Origin: an uncultured Actinomycetes bacterium
GTDB taxonomy: Bacteria > Actinomycetota > Actinomycetes > Nanopelagicales > Nanopelagicaceae
Assembly: GCA_903898855.1 (NCBI GenBank)
Contig: CAIUHB010000071.1
Coordinates: 14,265 to 78,264 of the forward strand
Length of the DNA stretch: 64,000 nt
Direction: 5' to 3'
The translations under genes and the position numbers were made by a program. The notes beneath the pieces are model-generated. The model saw nothing but the letters and a program-made list of their open reading frames with translations. It was not told where the DNA came from and searched no databases. Positions 31,211 to 40,519 of this stretch are shown here, piece by piece. The first letter of the stretch is position 1, and every line of letters begins with the position of its first letter.

Positions 31211-33849
31211 TGAGTAGCAACGGTTACATCAGTCTTCCGGTTGTTACGGACAGCGAGACGCTTGTCCAATCGGCGTTGTCTAACATTGCGTCTAACCTTC
31301 CTGGATGGACGCCGCGTGAAGGCAATCTTGAGGTTTTGCTCCTTGAGGAATTTGCGAGCATGCTGGCTGAAGTTGCAACTGAAGCTAGCGTTGTACCTGA
31401 CTCTATTTTTGAATACTTTGGCTCGCTCGTGGGCATTACGCCTTTGGCCGGAACTGCCGCTCAAATCACGGCGCAGTGGACCTTGTTGAATGCCGCATCT
31501 GGTGGTTACACAATCCCAGCTGGCACTGCCGCGGGTCTTTATTTTCAAGGGAACAGCTATGTCTTTGCCTTGAACAGCGATTTGACTATTACTGGCACCA
31601 CTGGTACCGCCACAATGACCGCTGTCCAGGTGGGCTCGGCTTATAATATTTGGGAATTCCCAAATTTTTCCCTTGGCCTTAGTTACCTGTCGATGCTTTC
31701 GCCCGATGTCAATGTCTCTAACATTTTGGTTGTCGACACGCCCCTTACGAACGGTTCCCTGACAAGCGGTGTGGACCCCGAAACCGACAGCGCTTACAAA
31801 GACCGTCTTGCCAATGAGCTTACGCTTTTAGCTCCGCGCCCAATCACGGCATCAGACTACGCCACCATCGCTCGCAATGTGTCCGGCATAACTCGCGCTA
31901 TGGCGATTGATGCGTTTAATCCATTTACCAATACGTTGTCATTAAGCGACTCCACCATGGCCAGTGCGGCCGATTACACGCCGGTTGGCACCGGCTCGGG
32001 CGGAGTGACGCCGACCATCGCTGCTTCATCAAGCGCTTTGACGATGACTGCCGTCGCGGTCCCCACCACAACTCCGACTATTGCATGCAGCGTTGGCGCA
32101 ACCACGGCCACCGTGGGCTCGGGCCTCACCATCTTCCCCACGTCTGCCGCTCCCGTGTTTGGCATCATTACCGACGCTACGAATGGCAATGAAATTATCG
32201 CCATCATCAATCAAACTGGAACGACTTGGACTCTTGCAACGCCCATCAAGTACGTTCACACCGCTGGTACGGCTACGGTTCGCATCATGCAGGGAGTGCA
32301 GTTCCCCGTTCAGTCAAATTTGACGACTAACTCCGTTTACTGGCAAGCAGCATCAATGGTCAAGTGCGGCACCGATACTACCGCCGTTGCTACGCCGTAC
32401 ATTGTTGCCATGGCGACCTACTCGGATGGTAGCAAATTAATGGCATCCAGCTGCCGAAAGCTTAGTAGCGTCTATTACGACTACACTAACGGTCAGTTTA
32501 CTAAGTTAATTAATGCAAACATGACGGCGCTTAATACGTCATCGTCGAATTATCTTGCGCCCAATAACCCAAGCTCGGTTTACAATCACTCGCTCTATCC
32601 GTACATGACCGGCTTGTCCGTTTACGTTTTGTATGCAAACGCAACGTCAACCAAGACGCACTCCATTAGCTACCCCTCCATTGCGCAGACGCCGTTTGAT
32701 TTCACCGCGACTACCGGCACGGAAGCCCTAAGCAACCCGTTGAGTGATTACAACTGGGTTCCTGACGCCAACTTGAGCTCATATGGATTCGGAAGCTATC
32801 CGGGTTCGTCGTGGAGCATGATTAACAACACGACTTGGATTAGTTCATTAGGCAGCAACAACCTGACCGCTTTGCCTGGCTATGGATTCCAGCTTACCGG
32901 TAGCGGAACTTTAGCGGCCCCCATAACTGCCGTTTCGCCTGTGTTCAACTTGTCGGCAGACACGCAAACCAATTTCACCGCTACCGTAAATGTTAATGCG
33001 CTTAACGTTCTTGGTGGATTGAGCAATATCCAGCTTAAGGTCCTAGACGTGGCGGCGACGGTATCTGCCGGAAGCAACCAATATCTCACGGCTGCCTCCG
33101 GTTCGGTTATTAGCCCGACTGCCGCTGCACCCAATCAGGTTCTCACGGTCAATTTTTCGCTTACCGCGAATACAGGCAAGGACCTTCAGCTTGTTGTCAT
33201 TTTTGGTAGCGGCTTAAATGTCGGGGCAAACACTAACGTTCTTGTTGGTGGTATCGGCGTTTTTTATCAGACTTTTACGCCAGCCCAGGTGCTGCAAAAC
33301 ATTGAAATTGAAAACGGATTCTCTTGGATTCCCGGCGGTTACTATTCGACCAACTCCTATGCGTCTGCTCGCAATGTTGCGGTCATCCCCGTTGACTCAA
33401 ACGGTCTTTCGTTGACCGAATCGATGCAAGACTCCTTGGCCGACTACCTCGAGACTTATCGTGAAGCCAACTTTGCGGTGAATGTTTGCCAGCCAAACTA
33501 CGTGCCAGTTGATGTATCATGGTCGGCCATTTGCTTGCCCGGGTATGTCCCCAGCACGGTCACTGCGTCAATCAACACCGCATTGTACAACTTCCTCAGT
33601 CCTGCAAATTGGGCTGGTGGCTCGAACACGCCGCCGTACTGGGATTCGCTGCAATCAACTATTCGAGTTCTAGACATTGCCAGCATCATCTCTCAGGTTC
33701 CCGGCATTTCCAACGTTGCCTCAGTTACCGTCAACTACACCGGTCTGACCAGCAACACTGGCGACTACATTATGTCCGGTATTGCCCCGTTGCCGGTCTT
33801 GAATAATGTTTCAGGTTCCGCTTACCCCTCTGGCTCAACTGGAATTTAA
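31210..33849 (+). CDS. Baseplate J-like protein
   Basis: 879-aa baseplate wedge protein (P2 gpJ / T4 gp6 type). Signature regions: the N-terminal REGNLEVLLLEEFASMLAE, the central GVDPETDSAYKDRLANEL, then APRPITASDYATIARNVSGITRAMA, and a C-terminal wedge region (LADYLETYREANFAVNV; SIISQVPGISNVASV). A long Ser/Thr-rich insertion (about residues 250-690) makes it about twice the usual size and probably forms outward beta domains. TAATG overlaps on both sides. Confidence 0.92.
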   Translation: MSSNGYISLPVVTDSETLVQSALSNIASNLPGWTPREGNLEVLLLEEFASMLAEVATEASVVPDSIFEYFGSLVGITPLAGTAAQITAQWTLLNAASGGYTIPAGTAAGLYFQGNSYVFALNSDLTITGTTGTATMTAVQVGSAYNIWEFPNFSLGLSYLSMLSPDVNVSNILVVDTPLTNGSLTSGVDPETDSAYKDRLANELTLLAPRPITASDYATIARNVSGITRAMAIDAFNPFTNTLSLSDSTMASAADYTPVGTGSGGVTPTIAASSSALTMTAVAVPTTTPTIACSVGATTATVGSGLTIFPTSAAPVFGIITDATNGNEIIAIINQTGTTWTLATPIKYVHTAGTATVRIMQGVQFPVQSNLTTNSVYWQAASMVKCGTDTTAVATPYIVAMATYSDGSKLMASSCRKLSSVYYDYTNGQFTKLINANMTALNTSSSNYLAPNNPSSVYNHSLYPYMTGLSVYVLYANATSTKTHSISYPSIAQTPFDFTATTGTEALSNPLSDYNWVPDANLSSYGFGSYPGSSWSMINNTTWISSLGSNNLTALPGYGFQLTGSGTLAAPITAVSPVFNLSADTQTNFTATVNVNALNVLGGLSNIQLKVLDVAATVSAGSNQYLTAASGSVISPTAAAPNQVLTVNFSLTANTGKDLQLVVIFGSGLNVGANTNVLVGGIGVFYQTFTPAQVLQNIEIENGFSWIPGGYYSTNSYASARNVAVIPVDSNGLSLTESMQDSLADYLETYREANFAVNVCQPNYVPVDVSWSAICLPGYVPSTVTASINTALYNFLSPANWAGGSNTPPYWDSLQSTIRVLDIASIISQVPGISNVASVTVNYTGLTSNTGDYIMSGIAPLPVLNNVSGSAYPSGSTGI

Positions 33850-34868
33850 TGTCGGCAACTGACCCCCGCACCCTACCGGCCTCCTTGATGGAGCTGGTTG
33901 TCACGGTGACGGGCACCGCCACGTCTGGCAGCCAAAAGGTAGTTAACCTCAGCTCCGTTTCTGACATTACAACGGATTATTATGTTATCGATGCTGGTAA
34001 TACTGGAGTTTTTCCGCTTGGAACAGTTGTCGCATCCATCAACACAATTGACAAATACATTGTTTTAAATAATGCAGCAACCACATCGGGCACTGTTTCT
34101 TTGAATATTTACACCCTGTCGTATGCTGTTGAACAGGTTTACTCGGCAGTGCCGCAGTTTATCCAAAACGCAGACGCCGCGAATGGGTTTGGGCTTTACG
34201 CATTCCTTTATGGAATTGGTCAAATTATTGACGGTAATCCGGCGATTAACAATAATCTAGGGTTAAACCAAATCATACGGCAAGGCATTGGGCCTAGCGG
34301 CTTCTATAACGACAATTACAGTTATGCGCCGAACTGGTCGCAAATTGTGGATATCAATCGATGCCCCACGTACGCATTGCCGTGGTTGGCGCAATTTGTA
34401 GGAGTTTCCCTTGCCAACGTGACTACGCGTTCGCAAATGATTGCCCGCATTCAGAACCACTCCAACTTCCAACGTGGTACAGTATCGGCAATTATCAACG
34501 CGCTGCTGGCGAGTATTAATGCAAATGCAAGCATACCTATAGTAGCGGCTGATATAATTGTCATGGAACAAACCAAGTATTCGTCTGGTTCTTATTTGTA
34601 TGAACCATATTCCATGGTTGTTCTTGTGCCAGTATCCGTTTTTTCTGAGTACACGTACGAAAGCCTTAACACCGCTGCGGCAGCCTATTCCAGCGTTACG
34701 GGAACGCCAACTTACACGCAGCTAGAGGCATTTATTACAAGCATTAATGGAACGGACCAATACGCAAACGTCTCGACGATTATCACGCCAGTCTTGAGTT
34801 CCGGGCTCGCCCCATACATCACTAACTACCGGCCAGCCGGATTGCAAGTTTACATCGGAGGATATTAA
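33849..34868 (+). CDS. Tail protein I-like baseplate protein
   Basis: 339-aa protein after gpJ, the usual place of gpI. The family pattern is seen in CPTYALPWLAQFVGVSL, followed by RSQMIARIQNHSNFQRGT. The N-terminal 100 residues are an added beta-rich domain. It connects baseplate wedge to fibre. The start overlaps the gpJ stop (TAATG) and its stop overlaps the fibre start. Confidence 0.8.
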   Translation: MSATDPRTLPASLMELVVTVTGTATSGSQKVVNLSSVSDITTDYYVIDAGNTGVFPLGTVVASINTIDKYIVLNNAATTSGTVSLNIYTLSYAVEQVYSAVPQFIQNADAANGFGLYAFLYGIGQIIDGNPAINNNLGLNQIIRQGIGPSGFYNDNYSYAPNWSQIVDINRCPTYALPWLAQFVGVSLANVTTRSQMIARIQNHSNFQRGTVSAIINALLASINANASIPIVAADIIVMEQTKYSSGSYLYEPYSMVVLVPVSVFSEYTYESLNTAAAAYSSVTGTPTYTQLEAFITSINGTDQYANVSTIITPVLSSGLAPYITNYRPAGLQVYIGGY

Positions 34869-36127
34869 TGTCTACCACTTCACGCCTGAGTCTGCCTTAC
34901 CCGGGAGCCAGTAGCCCCGCCAACGTCCCTAGCGACATCTACTCGCTCGCTAATACCATCGACGGCAATGTCGCGGGCTATGTCACGACCGGAACCGGCA
35001 CAACCCCTCCTGTCGCCAGCACCCACACTGGCTTTATCTGGTGGTGCAGCGACACGACTAACACAACTAACTTTGGCCTTAACTACTCGGATGGCTCTGC
35101 TTGGCACAACATTGGTACCGACTTTGTCATTTCGGGAACTACGCCAACCGCCAAGGCCATTAATCAATTATGGTTTAACACCAACAGCTACACTATTTCC
35201 TACTGGAACGGGACTGCGTGGACCGCTTTTGCGTTGAATGCTTCCTACATTGGCGGTTACCAGGTCGCTACTACTTCTCCTGCAACCAACCAAGCATTAA
35301 TCTGGAATGGCTCTTCGTGGGGCCCGGCCAAGGTTCCCACGGCTGGAATCGCGACTGGCGCTCTTCCCTCGGGCGTTACGCTTCCCGCGACTCAGTTGAC
35401 CACCGGCGCCATTCCGTCAGGCGTTACCCTCCCGGCGACTCAAGTCAGCACTGGCGCGCTCTCAACCGGGGTCACCTTGCCAGCCGCCCAGTTGACAACT
35501 GGCGCTATCCCCTCGGGCGTCACTCTGCCTGCATCTCAAGTCAGCACCGGAGCGCTTCCTTCAGGTGTTACAATTCCTGCTACTCAGTTAAGTACTGGTG
35601 CGATTCCGTCCGGAGTAACTCTTCCTGCCACCCAAGTCACCACTGGCGCGCTTCCCTCCGGCGTGACGTTGCCCGCCACCCAAGTGACAACCGGAGCGCT
35701 ACCCACGGGCGTTACTCTGCCTGCTACGCAAGTCACCACGGGCGCCCTCTCATCTGGCGTCACTATCCCCATCTCTCAGGTTACTGGTGGGGTTTTGGCC
35801 GTTTTTGGAGCAAGCACTTCTGCAATTGTCGGAACGTACTCTAATCAGCAAGTCTTGGTTCAATTTGGTTCGGCCACCGTCAATACGGACACAAACGGTC
35901 GAGCATCCGTGAGTTTCCCAAGCGCTTTCCCTAATGGCGTTTTGCACCTCAACATTATGGGTTTGAACGTTACCGGAAACCTCCTCTACACAACCGTAGC
36001 CCAGAATGGGACGATTACCCTTTCCGGATTTACGGCATCTTTCTGGCAGGCCAGCAATGCGGGTACGCAGAATGCACGCACCAGCGTGACCGGCGCAACT
36101 CTTACCTACATGGCTATTGGTTTTTAA
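34868..36127 (+). CDS. Tail fibre protein with 16-residue repeats
   Basis: 419 aa. N-terminal about 150 residues resemble phage fibre attachment domains (MSTTSRLSLPYPGASSPANVP). Residues 162-305 are nine tandem 16-residue units of the form TTGAxPSGVTLPATQV. The last 110 residues are beta-rich and end in a strand series typical of receptor-binding tips (GASTSAIVGTYSNQQVLVQFG). It follows the gpI-like gene, the normal fibre position; likely host-recognition protein. Confidence 0.85.
   Translation: MSTTSRLSLPYPGASSPANVPSDIYSLANTIDGNVAGYVTTGTGTTPPVASTHTGFIWWCSDTTNTTNFGLNYSDGSAWHNIGTDFVISGTTPTAKAINQLWFNTNSYTISYWNGTAWTAFALNASYIGGYQVATTSPATNQALIWNGSSWGPAKVPTAGIATGALPSGVTLPATQLTTGAIPSGVTLPATQVSTGALSTGVTLPAAQLTTGAIPSGVTLPASQVSTGALPSGVTIPATQLSTGAIPSGVTLPATQVTTGALPSGVTLPATQVTTGALPTGVTLPATQVTTGALSSGVTIPISQVTGGVLAVFGASTSAIVGTYSNQQVLVQFGSATVNTDTNGRASVSFPSAFPNGVLHLNIMGLNVTGNLLYTTVAQNGTITLSGFTASFWQASNAGTQNARTSVTGATLTYMAIGF
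35351..35782 (+). repeat. Nine tandem 48-bp units coding for 16-aa repeats
   Basis: Nine in-frame copies of a 48-bp unit (amino-acid consensus TTGA-I/L-PSGVT-L/I-PATQV). The protein repeats are far more alike than the DNA at third positions, so the array is old and kept by selection on the protein rather than freshly duplicated. Copy number could vary by recombination. Confidence 0.9.
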
Positions 36128-36149
36128 TTTTAAACAATAAGGAACAAGC

Positions 36150-36689
36150 ATGACAACTACTTACACTCTTCAACAAGTCCAGGCAAACCTTGTTGCCACC
36201 ATGAATTGGGGCGTCAAGCATCACGGGCAATTCAAGTACAGCGAAGGCAAGGACCGCATGGAGGCTGTTCGCAAGCCGTTTGCGCTCCCTATCACCTCTG
36301 ACTGTTCATCTTGGGTTACGTCAATTTGTTTCTGGAATGGATTGAACGACCCTAACGACCTTAAGTTTAACGGTCAGGGATACACCGGAACCCTTCTGAG
36401 CCACCTCCCCCACATCGACAAGAGCAAAGCTCGGGTCGGTGACCTTGTGGTTTACGGTGCTGGCACCGGTACGCACGTTGCCATGATTGCAAACATCGAT
36501 GCTCACGGCAACATCCTCACTTGCTCGATGGGTCAGGACGGCGACCCGTCTTGGACTTGGGTCAACAAGCCGGTCAACCCTGCGCCGCAGTTTGCCAAGA
36601 TTACTTCCGTCGATGGCCGCACTCCGCAAACGTTCCTTCGTACCGACCTGACGGTTGTGGGTACCCTACATTTGGCTCCGGCCGCATAA
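36150..36689 (+). CDS. NlpC/P60- or CHAP-type peptidase (endolysin candidate)
   Basis: 179 aa behind an AAGGAAC ribosome site. The catalytic Cys52 is in SDCSSW, and His109 in GTHVAMI follows a RVGDLVVYG segment, the hallmark of NlpC/P60-like cysteine peptidases that cut peptidoglycan stem peptides. No signal peptide, so it would need a holin to reach the wall. It is followed at once by three membrane-protein genes, which together form the most likely lysis cassette. Confidence 0.82.
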   Translation: MTTTYTLQQVQANLVATMNWGVKHHGQFKYSEGKDRMEAVRKPFALPITSDCSSWVTSICFWNGLNDPNDLKFNGQGYTGTLLSHLPHIDKSKARVGDLVVYGAGTGTHVAMIANIDAHGNILTCSMGQDGDPSWTWVNKPVNPAPQFAKITSVDGRTPQTFLRTDLTVVGTLHLAPAA

Positions 36690-36698
36690 GGGGTCACC

Positions 36699-37085
36699 AT
36701 GCCAAATTTCTGGAACTCAGCCAACTTTTGGATTGGTTTCGTAGTAACACTGGGTTTTCTGGTCAGCATGATTTGGGGCTTGGTTCGTGGTTATCACGAA
36801 CTCATAAAGCACCGGATTGAAAAAAGTCTTCGCGAAGAACACAATGACCAACAAATCAATGATTTAAAAGACCACTACAAGCAACTAGAGGGCGAAATTA
36901 AGTCTATTAAAAAGGACATTACTCCCAACGGCAAGAACACGCAACGTCTTGGGGATATCGCGGCGCGCAGTGAAGAAAAGATTGACAATCTCATGAGCTT
37001 CATGGAGCGCTACGCCGAAAAGGTTGACCAGCTCGAGAAGGACCTTGCCTTCCACCTTGGGTTGCACGAGGCGCAAGGCGATTAA
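36699..37085 (+). CDS. Membrane-anchored coiled-coil protein, 128 aa
   Basis: One membrane segment near the N-terminus (about residues 7-30, WIGFVVTLGFLVSMIWGLV) followed by a long charged coiled coil (residues 35-120) with many Lys and Glu. The layout resembles phage spanin- or XhlA-like accessory lysis proteins. It lies just after the endolysin candidate and overlaps the DUF1003 gene by TAATG. Confidence 0.75.
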   Translation: MPNFWNSANFWIGFVVTLGFLVSMIWGLVRGYHELIKHRIEKSLREEHNDQQINDLKDHYKQLEGEIKSIKKDITPNGKNTQRLGDIAARSEEKIDNLMSFMERYAEKVDQLEKDLAFHLGLHEAQGD

Positions 37086-37456
37086 TGAAGCACTGGGATT
37101 TTCATCCGCACGTTGCCAGCGGAGACGACCGAACCCTCGGTGAGCGCGCTGCTGACAAGATGCGTCTTGGCATGGGTAGCTGGGGATTCGTCTTTAGCTT
37201 TACTGGCGCAATGGCAGTTTGGGCCATTTATAACCTTATATCGCCTAGCCCCTTTGACCCTTTCCCGTTCATTTTGCTTAACCTTATGCTGTCCGGCTTG
37301 GCTGGGTTGCAAGGCGCCATTCTTTTGATTGCCGCTAAGCGTGCTGACAGAATCCAAGCTCAGCTTGCTGAGTACCACTTGCAAGTCTCTGAGGCAACCA
37401 AGCAGATGTTGGCCGACCACAAGGCAATGCTCGAAGAATTGAACGAAAAACTCTAA
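37085..37456 (+). CDS. DUF1003-family membrane protein
   Basis: 123 aa with the DUF1003 pattern: LGERAADKMRLGMGSWGFV, a first membrane segment, then FDPFPFILLNLMLSGLAG and a second segment (GAILLIAAKRADR), ending in a cytoplasmic helix. The family is common in bacteria, function not established; in phage lysis clusters it is often counted as a holin candidate. TAATG overlaps on both sides. Confidence 0.85.
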   Translation: MKHWDFHPHVASGDDRTLGERAADKMRLGMGSWGFVFSFTGAMAVWAIYNLISPSPFDPFPFILLNLMLSGLAGLQGAILLIAAKRADRIQAQLAEYHLQVSEATKQMLADHKAMLEELNEKL

Positions 37457-37755
37457 TGCAAACTCTTCTTGAGGTTCTGTACTACTCGCTTATTGGTTGC
37501 ATTTGCATGGTGGCTCGAGACGTATTGGCGACGGTTTTGACCGGCGCAATTGCAAACGGTCACCACAAACTCGCCGGCAACATGGATGGGTTGAGCGACA
37601 TCGTCAACATCATTCTTGCTTCCTACTCTGGCGTACAGCTGATTCACCTCGGGTGGATGGGTTGGTTAGGCATTCTGCCTATTGGTCTTGTTGGAAAGAT
37701 TACCACCGAGAAGGCTACCAAGTGGAGCCACGAGAATATCAAGGAGCAATCGTAA
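37456..37755 (+). CDS. Holin-like membrane protein, 99 aa
   Basis: Two hydrophobic segments (about residues 4-32 and 58-80) with a charged loop (HHKLAGNMDG) and a charged C-terminal tail. Size, topology and place in the cassette fit a holin. Overlaps neighbours by TAATG on both sides. Confidence 0.7.
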   Translation: MQTLLEVLYYSLIGCICMVARDVLATVLTGAIANGHHKLAGNMDGLSDIVNIILASYSGVQLIHLGWMGWLGILPIGLVGKITTEKATKWSHENIKEQS

Positions 37756-38486
37756 TGAACCAGGGGCGCATTGCCGGCAAGCGTGGAAAGCTACAGGCCG
37801 AACGGCCCATGATGGGCACGTTGTCCAATTACATGCGGGCCAGCCTTCCGCTGGCACCCCGTTCATTCGATTATTCGACACGAGTCCAAAGCTATCCGAT
37901 GGCTTTAAACGACCAGCTGGGCGACTGCACTATGGCTGGCGTTATCCACTTGCTCCAACTGGCGTATGCTGAAGTGGGGGAAACCTTTCAGTACCCGGGC
38001 GACGAAGTTGTCCGCGACACGTACATGCACCTCACCAATGGCCAGGATACCGGTCTTGTTGAGCATCAAGTGCTTCAGACTTGGATGAACGATGGTTTGT
38101 TTGGCACCAAGATTGTTGCCTACGCTCCCCTGGACATTAAGAATCAGAAGGAACTGTCTGCCGCGTGTTACGCGTTCGGCGGAATTTATGTGGGTGTTGA
38201 AATGCCCACCATCGCCGAGCAGCAATTCGAGGCGCACCAACCCTGGCACTTGACTGAGCAAAACCCCGAACCGGCAGGCGGCCACTGCGTCGTAGTAACT
38301 GGCTCCAACCGTTTTGGCATGGACATGATTACCTGGGGCGCCGAAGACTCGATGACGTGGAGCTGGTGGGAGCGCTATGGCTCTGAAGCCTGGGTCGTCA
38401 TCCCTGAAATATTCGTAGAGGCCAATCATGGCCCGGTGTGGAGCATTGACATCTCGACGCTTCAGGCCGATATTAAGGCTCTCTAA
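37755..38486 (+). CDS. Papain-fold (C1/C39-like) cysteine peptidase homologue A
   Basis: 243 aa from ATG 37755, which overlaps the holin-like stop. The active-site pattern is DQLGDCTMAG (Cys58) and GGHCVVVTG (His177), followed by TWGAEDSMTWSWW with a possible third residue. It is similar in layout to the next gene, so they are paralogues. A role in cell-wall cleavage, or in virion-protein processing, is inferred from the fold and the lysis context; no signal peptide. Confidence 0.78.
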   Translation: MNQGRIAGKRGKLQAERPMMGTLSNYMRASLPLAPRSFDYSTRVQSYPMALNDQLGDCTMAGVIHLLQLAYAEVGETFQYPGDEVVRDTYMHLTNGQDTGLVEHQVLQTWMNDGLFGTKIVAYAPLDIKNQKELSAACYAFGGIYVGVEMPTIAEQQFEAHQPWHLTEQNPEPAGGHCVVVTGSNRFGMDMITWGAEDSMTWSWWERYGSEAWVVIPEIFVEANHGPVWSIDISTLQADIKAL

Positions 38487-39565
38487 TGACGACAAATAAG
38501 TTGGGGCATGGAAGTCCAAGCAATGCTCAACACGCCGGAATTGCATCTCAGATAAAAGCTCTACAGTCTAAGAAGTTTCCCGCAACCTGGGATAACTCCC
38601 ATTACTGTGATGTAATCCAATACTTGGATAATCAATACATTGGCGACTGCGAACTTGCCGCAGTTTTGCATATGTTAAAAATTCAATACGCCATGGTTGG
38701 CAAGAGTTTTGAGATTGCGGACGACCAGGGCAGTTTTCTTTTTCTAAGTTGGGGCTCTACCTCTGACCAGAAGGCGGAGAATTTAGTCAGAAATATTGAA
38801 AACAAATACGAACCGTCTAACCTCAACAACGTATTAAATGGCAGCGGTGGCATAACCGAATCTTATCTTGATAAGTATGCGCATTTGTATGGTTTGATTG
38901 GTGCTCACTATTCAAAAGTTCACGCGCTAAAGGAAAGCGAACTTCTAAACGTAAATTTGATGAAGCAGTTGGTGTATTATTACGGCGCCGTTCCGGTTTC
39001 AATTGAATTTACCAATTACGAATACTCCTACCCCCAGGGCGGGACCGTCAATGCGCCGGTGTACACTTTTGACATACCACCCAAATGCCCATGGTCCGGC
39101 ATTGAGTTGGTCAAAATTTTAACATCGTTTTTGCCCAATCTTTTGGACAACGATTTAGGTGTGGCAAGCACAATTTCCGAAATGTGGAAAATGCATCCCT
39201 TTACAGATGTGAATCCACTCAATTTAAGCCAAGCGTTCTATATTGGCGACATTACTTCCTACACCGAAAATGAGCGCAATCAGCCATACGTCCCGTGGAG
39301 CGCTTCGGACCACCCCGCATTCTTCAAGAAGCTTGCTCAATTTAGCGCCTGGGGGGACAAAAGCGGTGCGCGCATTGGCGGACATGAAATAATCATTACT
39401 GGCTGGGACGTTACCGGTTTTAAAATTGTCACCTGGGCCGGCACTGGACACATGAGTTATGATTATTGGTATTTGCATCACACCGGGGGACGAGTAATTA
39501 TTCCCGACGTGTGGGATGGCTACATCCAAGGCAAAAATGCGACCCTTCTTCTTGGCACCCTTTAA
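38486..39565 (+). CDS. Papain-fold (C1/C39-like) cysteine peptidase homologue B
   Basis: 359 aa, paralogue of the upstream gene: NQYIGDCELAAVLHM contains Cys55, GGHEIIITGW the His, then a KIVTWAGTGHMSYDYW segment. It has an insertion of about 110 residues between the Cys and His halves. Neither copy has a wall-binding domain. TAATG overlap with homologue A. The duplication suggests different targets or a structural role for one. Confidence 0.75.
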   Translation: MTTNKLGHGSPSNAQHAGIASQIKALQSKKFPATWDNSHYCDVIQYLDNQYIGDCELAAVLHMLKIQYAMVGKSFEIADDQGSFLFLSWGSTSDQKAENLVRNIENKYEPSNLNNVLNGSGGITESYLDKYAHLYGLIGAHYSKVHALKESELLNVNLMKQLVYYYGAVPVSIEFTNYEYSYPQGGTVNAPVYTFDIPPKCPWSGIELVKILTSFLPNLLDNDLGVASTISEMWKMHPFTDVNPLNLSQAFYIGDITSYTENERNQPYVPWSASDHPAFFKKLAQFSAWGDKSGARIGGHEIIITGWDVTGFKIVTWAGTGHMSYDYWYLHHTGGRVIIPDVWDGYIQGKNATLLLGTL

Positions 39566-39574
39566 GGACAAACA

Positions 39575-40093
39575 ATGATTGTTAACTCAAAGATTCAACC
39601 CGGTGACGCCGTTTACGCCCGCACCAAAAATCCCTACGGATTCATGATTCGTATTGGTCAGGCTCTCCGTTGGTGGAAGTACCGCGAGTGGAATCACATG
39701 GCCATTGTAGAATCCATTGACGCTGACGGGCAAATTTGGGTTGTTCAAATGGCTCGTCACTGCGAACGTGTCAAAATTGAAGACGTTGCACCCGGCGGCA
39801 GGCTTAAGTTTGTCTCAATCCCTAAGGGCGTTGACCGTGACCGTGCGGTTGCCTTTGCCCGCGCCATGATTGGCATTGACTATGGCGTTCTTACTATTGT
39901 GTGCATCGCTATCAATCTTCTTCTGCCCGAGCCCATCAACTTCGACATCCGTCGCGAAATGACCATGATTTGTTCAGCCCTTGTCGCCCGCTCGTGGGAA
40001 CACGGTGGCTGGATTTGCAAAATTGACCCATTCACCGTTACCCCCGCCGAGATGGACAAAATCCAGAACGGCGTGGGAACGATTATTCAATAA
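39575..40093 (+). CDS. Permuted NlpC/P60-like (YiiX-type) protein
   Basis: 172 aa. The order of catalytic residues is permuted compared with classical NlpC/P60: His41 in EWNHMAIVE comes before Cys133 in MTMICSALV, as in YiiX/LRAT-like members. An IQPGDAVYA opening matches the family. It may be an amidase, acyl-transferase or peptidase. It is the fourth cysteine-peptidase-fold gene in 4 kb. A short hydrophobic stretch (VLTIVCIAINLLL) lies before the Cys. Confidence 0.75.
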   Translation: MIVNSKIQPGDAVYARTKNPYGFMIRIGQALRWWKYREWNHMAIVESIDADGQIWVVQMARHCERVKIEDVAPGGRLKFVSIPKGVDRDRAVAFARAMIGIDYGVLTIVCIAINLLLPEPINFDIRREMTMICSALVARSWEHGGWICKIDPFTVTPAEMDKIQNGVGTIIQ

Positions 40094-40102
40094 GGAATTA
40101 TT

Positions 40103-40519
40103 ATGACCAACACCAACGGCTTTGACAACGACGCCTACGCGCCCGCTCAGCCATGCGAAGTCGTTCTTGACGCGACCGGAACTACCCTTCAAACCATTAC
40201 CGGTAAGGCTATTCAGTCAACTGCAATCACCTACCCTGCCCCGGTTGCTGGCCTTTCAGTAACCGTCACCTCTGGCGTTGCTTTGCAAAACAACAACAGC
40301 GTCCGAAACAATTACTACTTAACTTTTGGTGGCAATTTGGGTGGAAGCGTCAAGGTTGAAATTGGGCCCACCAGTGCCTGTGCAAACACGCTTATCCCAA
40401 CCACCACAGCCAATCAAATTGTTCCAGTTTGCATTCCCCCTTACTGGTGGTTCAAGATTACTGTGAGCGGTGGAGCTACCATTATTTCGCCGACTTACAC
40501 CCTGCTAGAAAGCATCTAA
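40103..40519 (+). CDS. Beta-rich virion-type protein, 138 aa
   Basis: Begins after a TAAGGAATT ribosome site. Ser/Thr/Val-rich with regular strands (VAGLSVTVTSGVALQNNN; GGSVKVEIGPTSA; WWFKITVSGGATI), like small capsid or fibre decoration proteins. No family recognised. TAATG overlap with the HNH gene. Confidence 0.72.
   Translation: MTNTNGFDNDAYAPAQPCEVVLDATGTTLQTITGKAIQSTAITYPAPVAGLSVTVTSGVALQNNNSVRNNYYLTFGGNLGGSVKVEIGPTSACANTLIPTTTANQIVPVCIPPYWWFKITVSGGATIISPTYTLLESI

Noticed and set aside
37497..37754. 86-codon N-terminal extension of papain-like homologue A
   Set aside because: It would lie entirely inside the holin-like gene in another frame; ATG 37755 overlaps the previous stop as in the rest of the operon.
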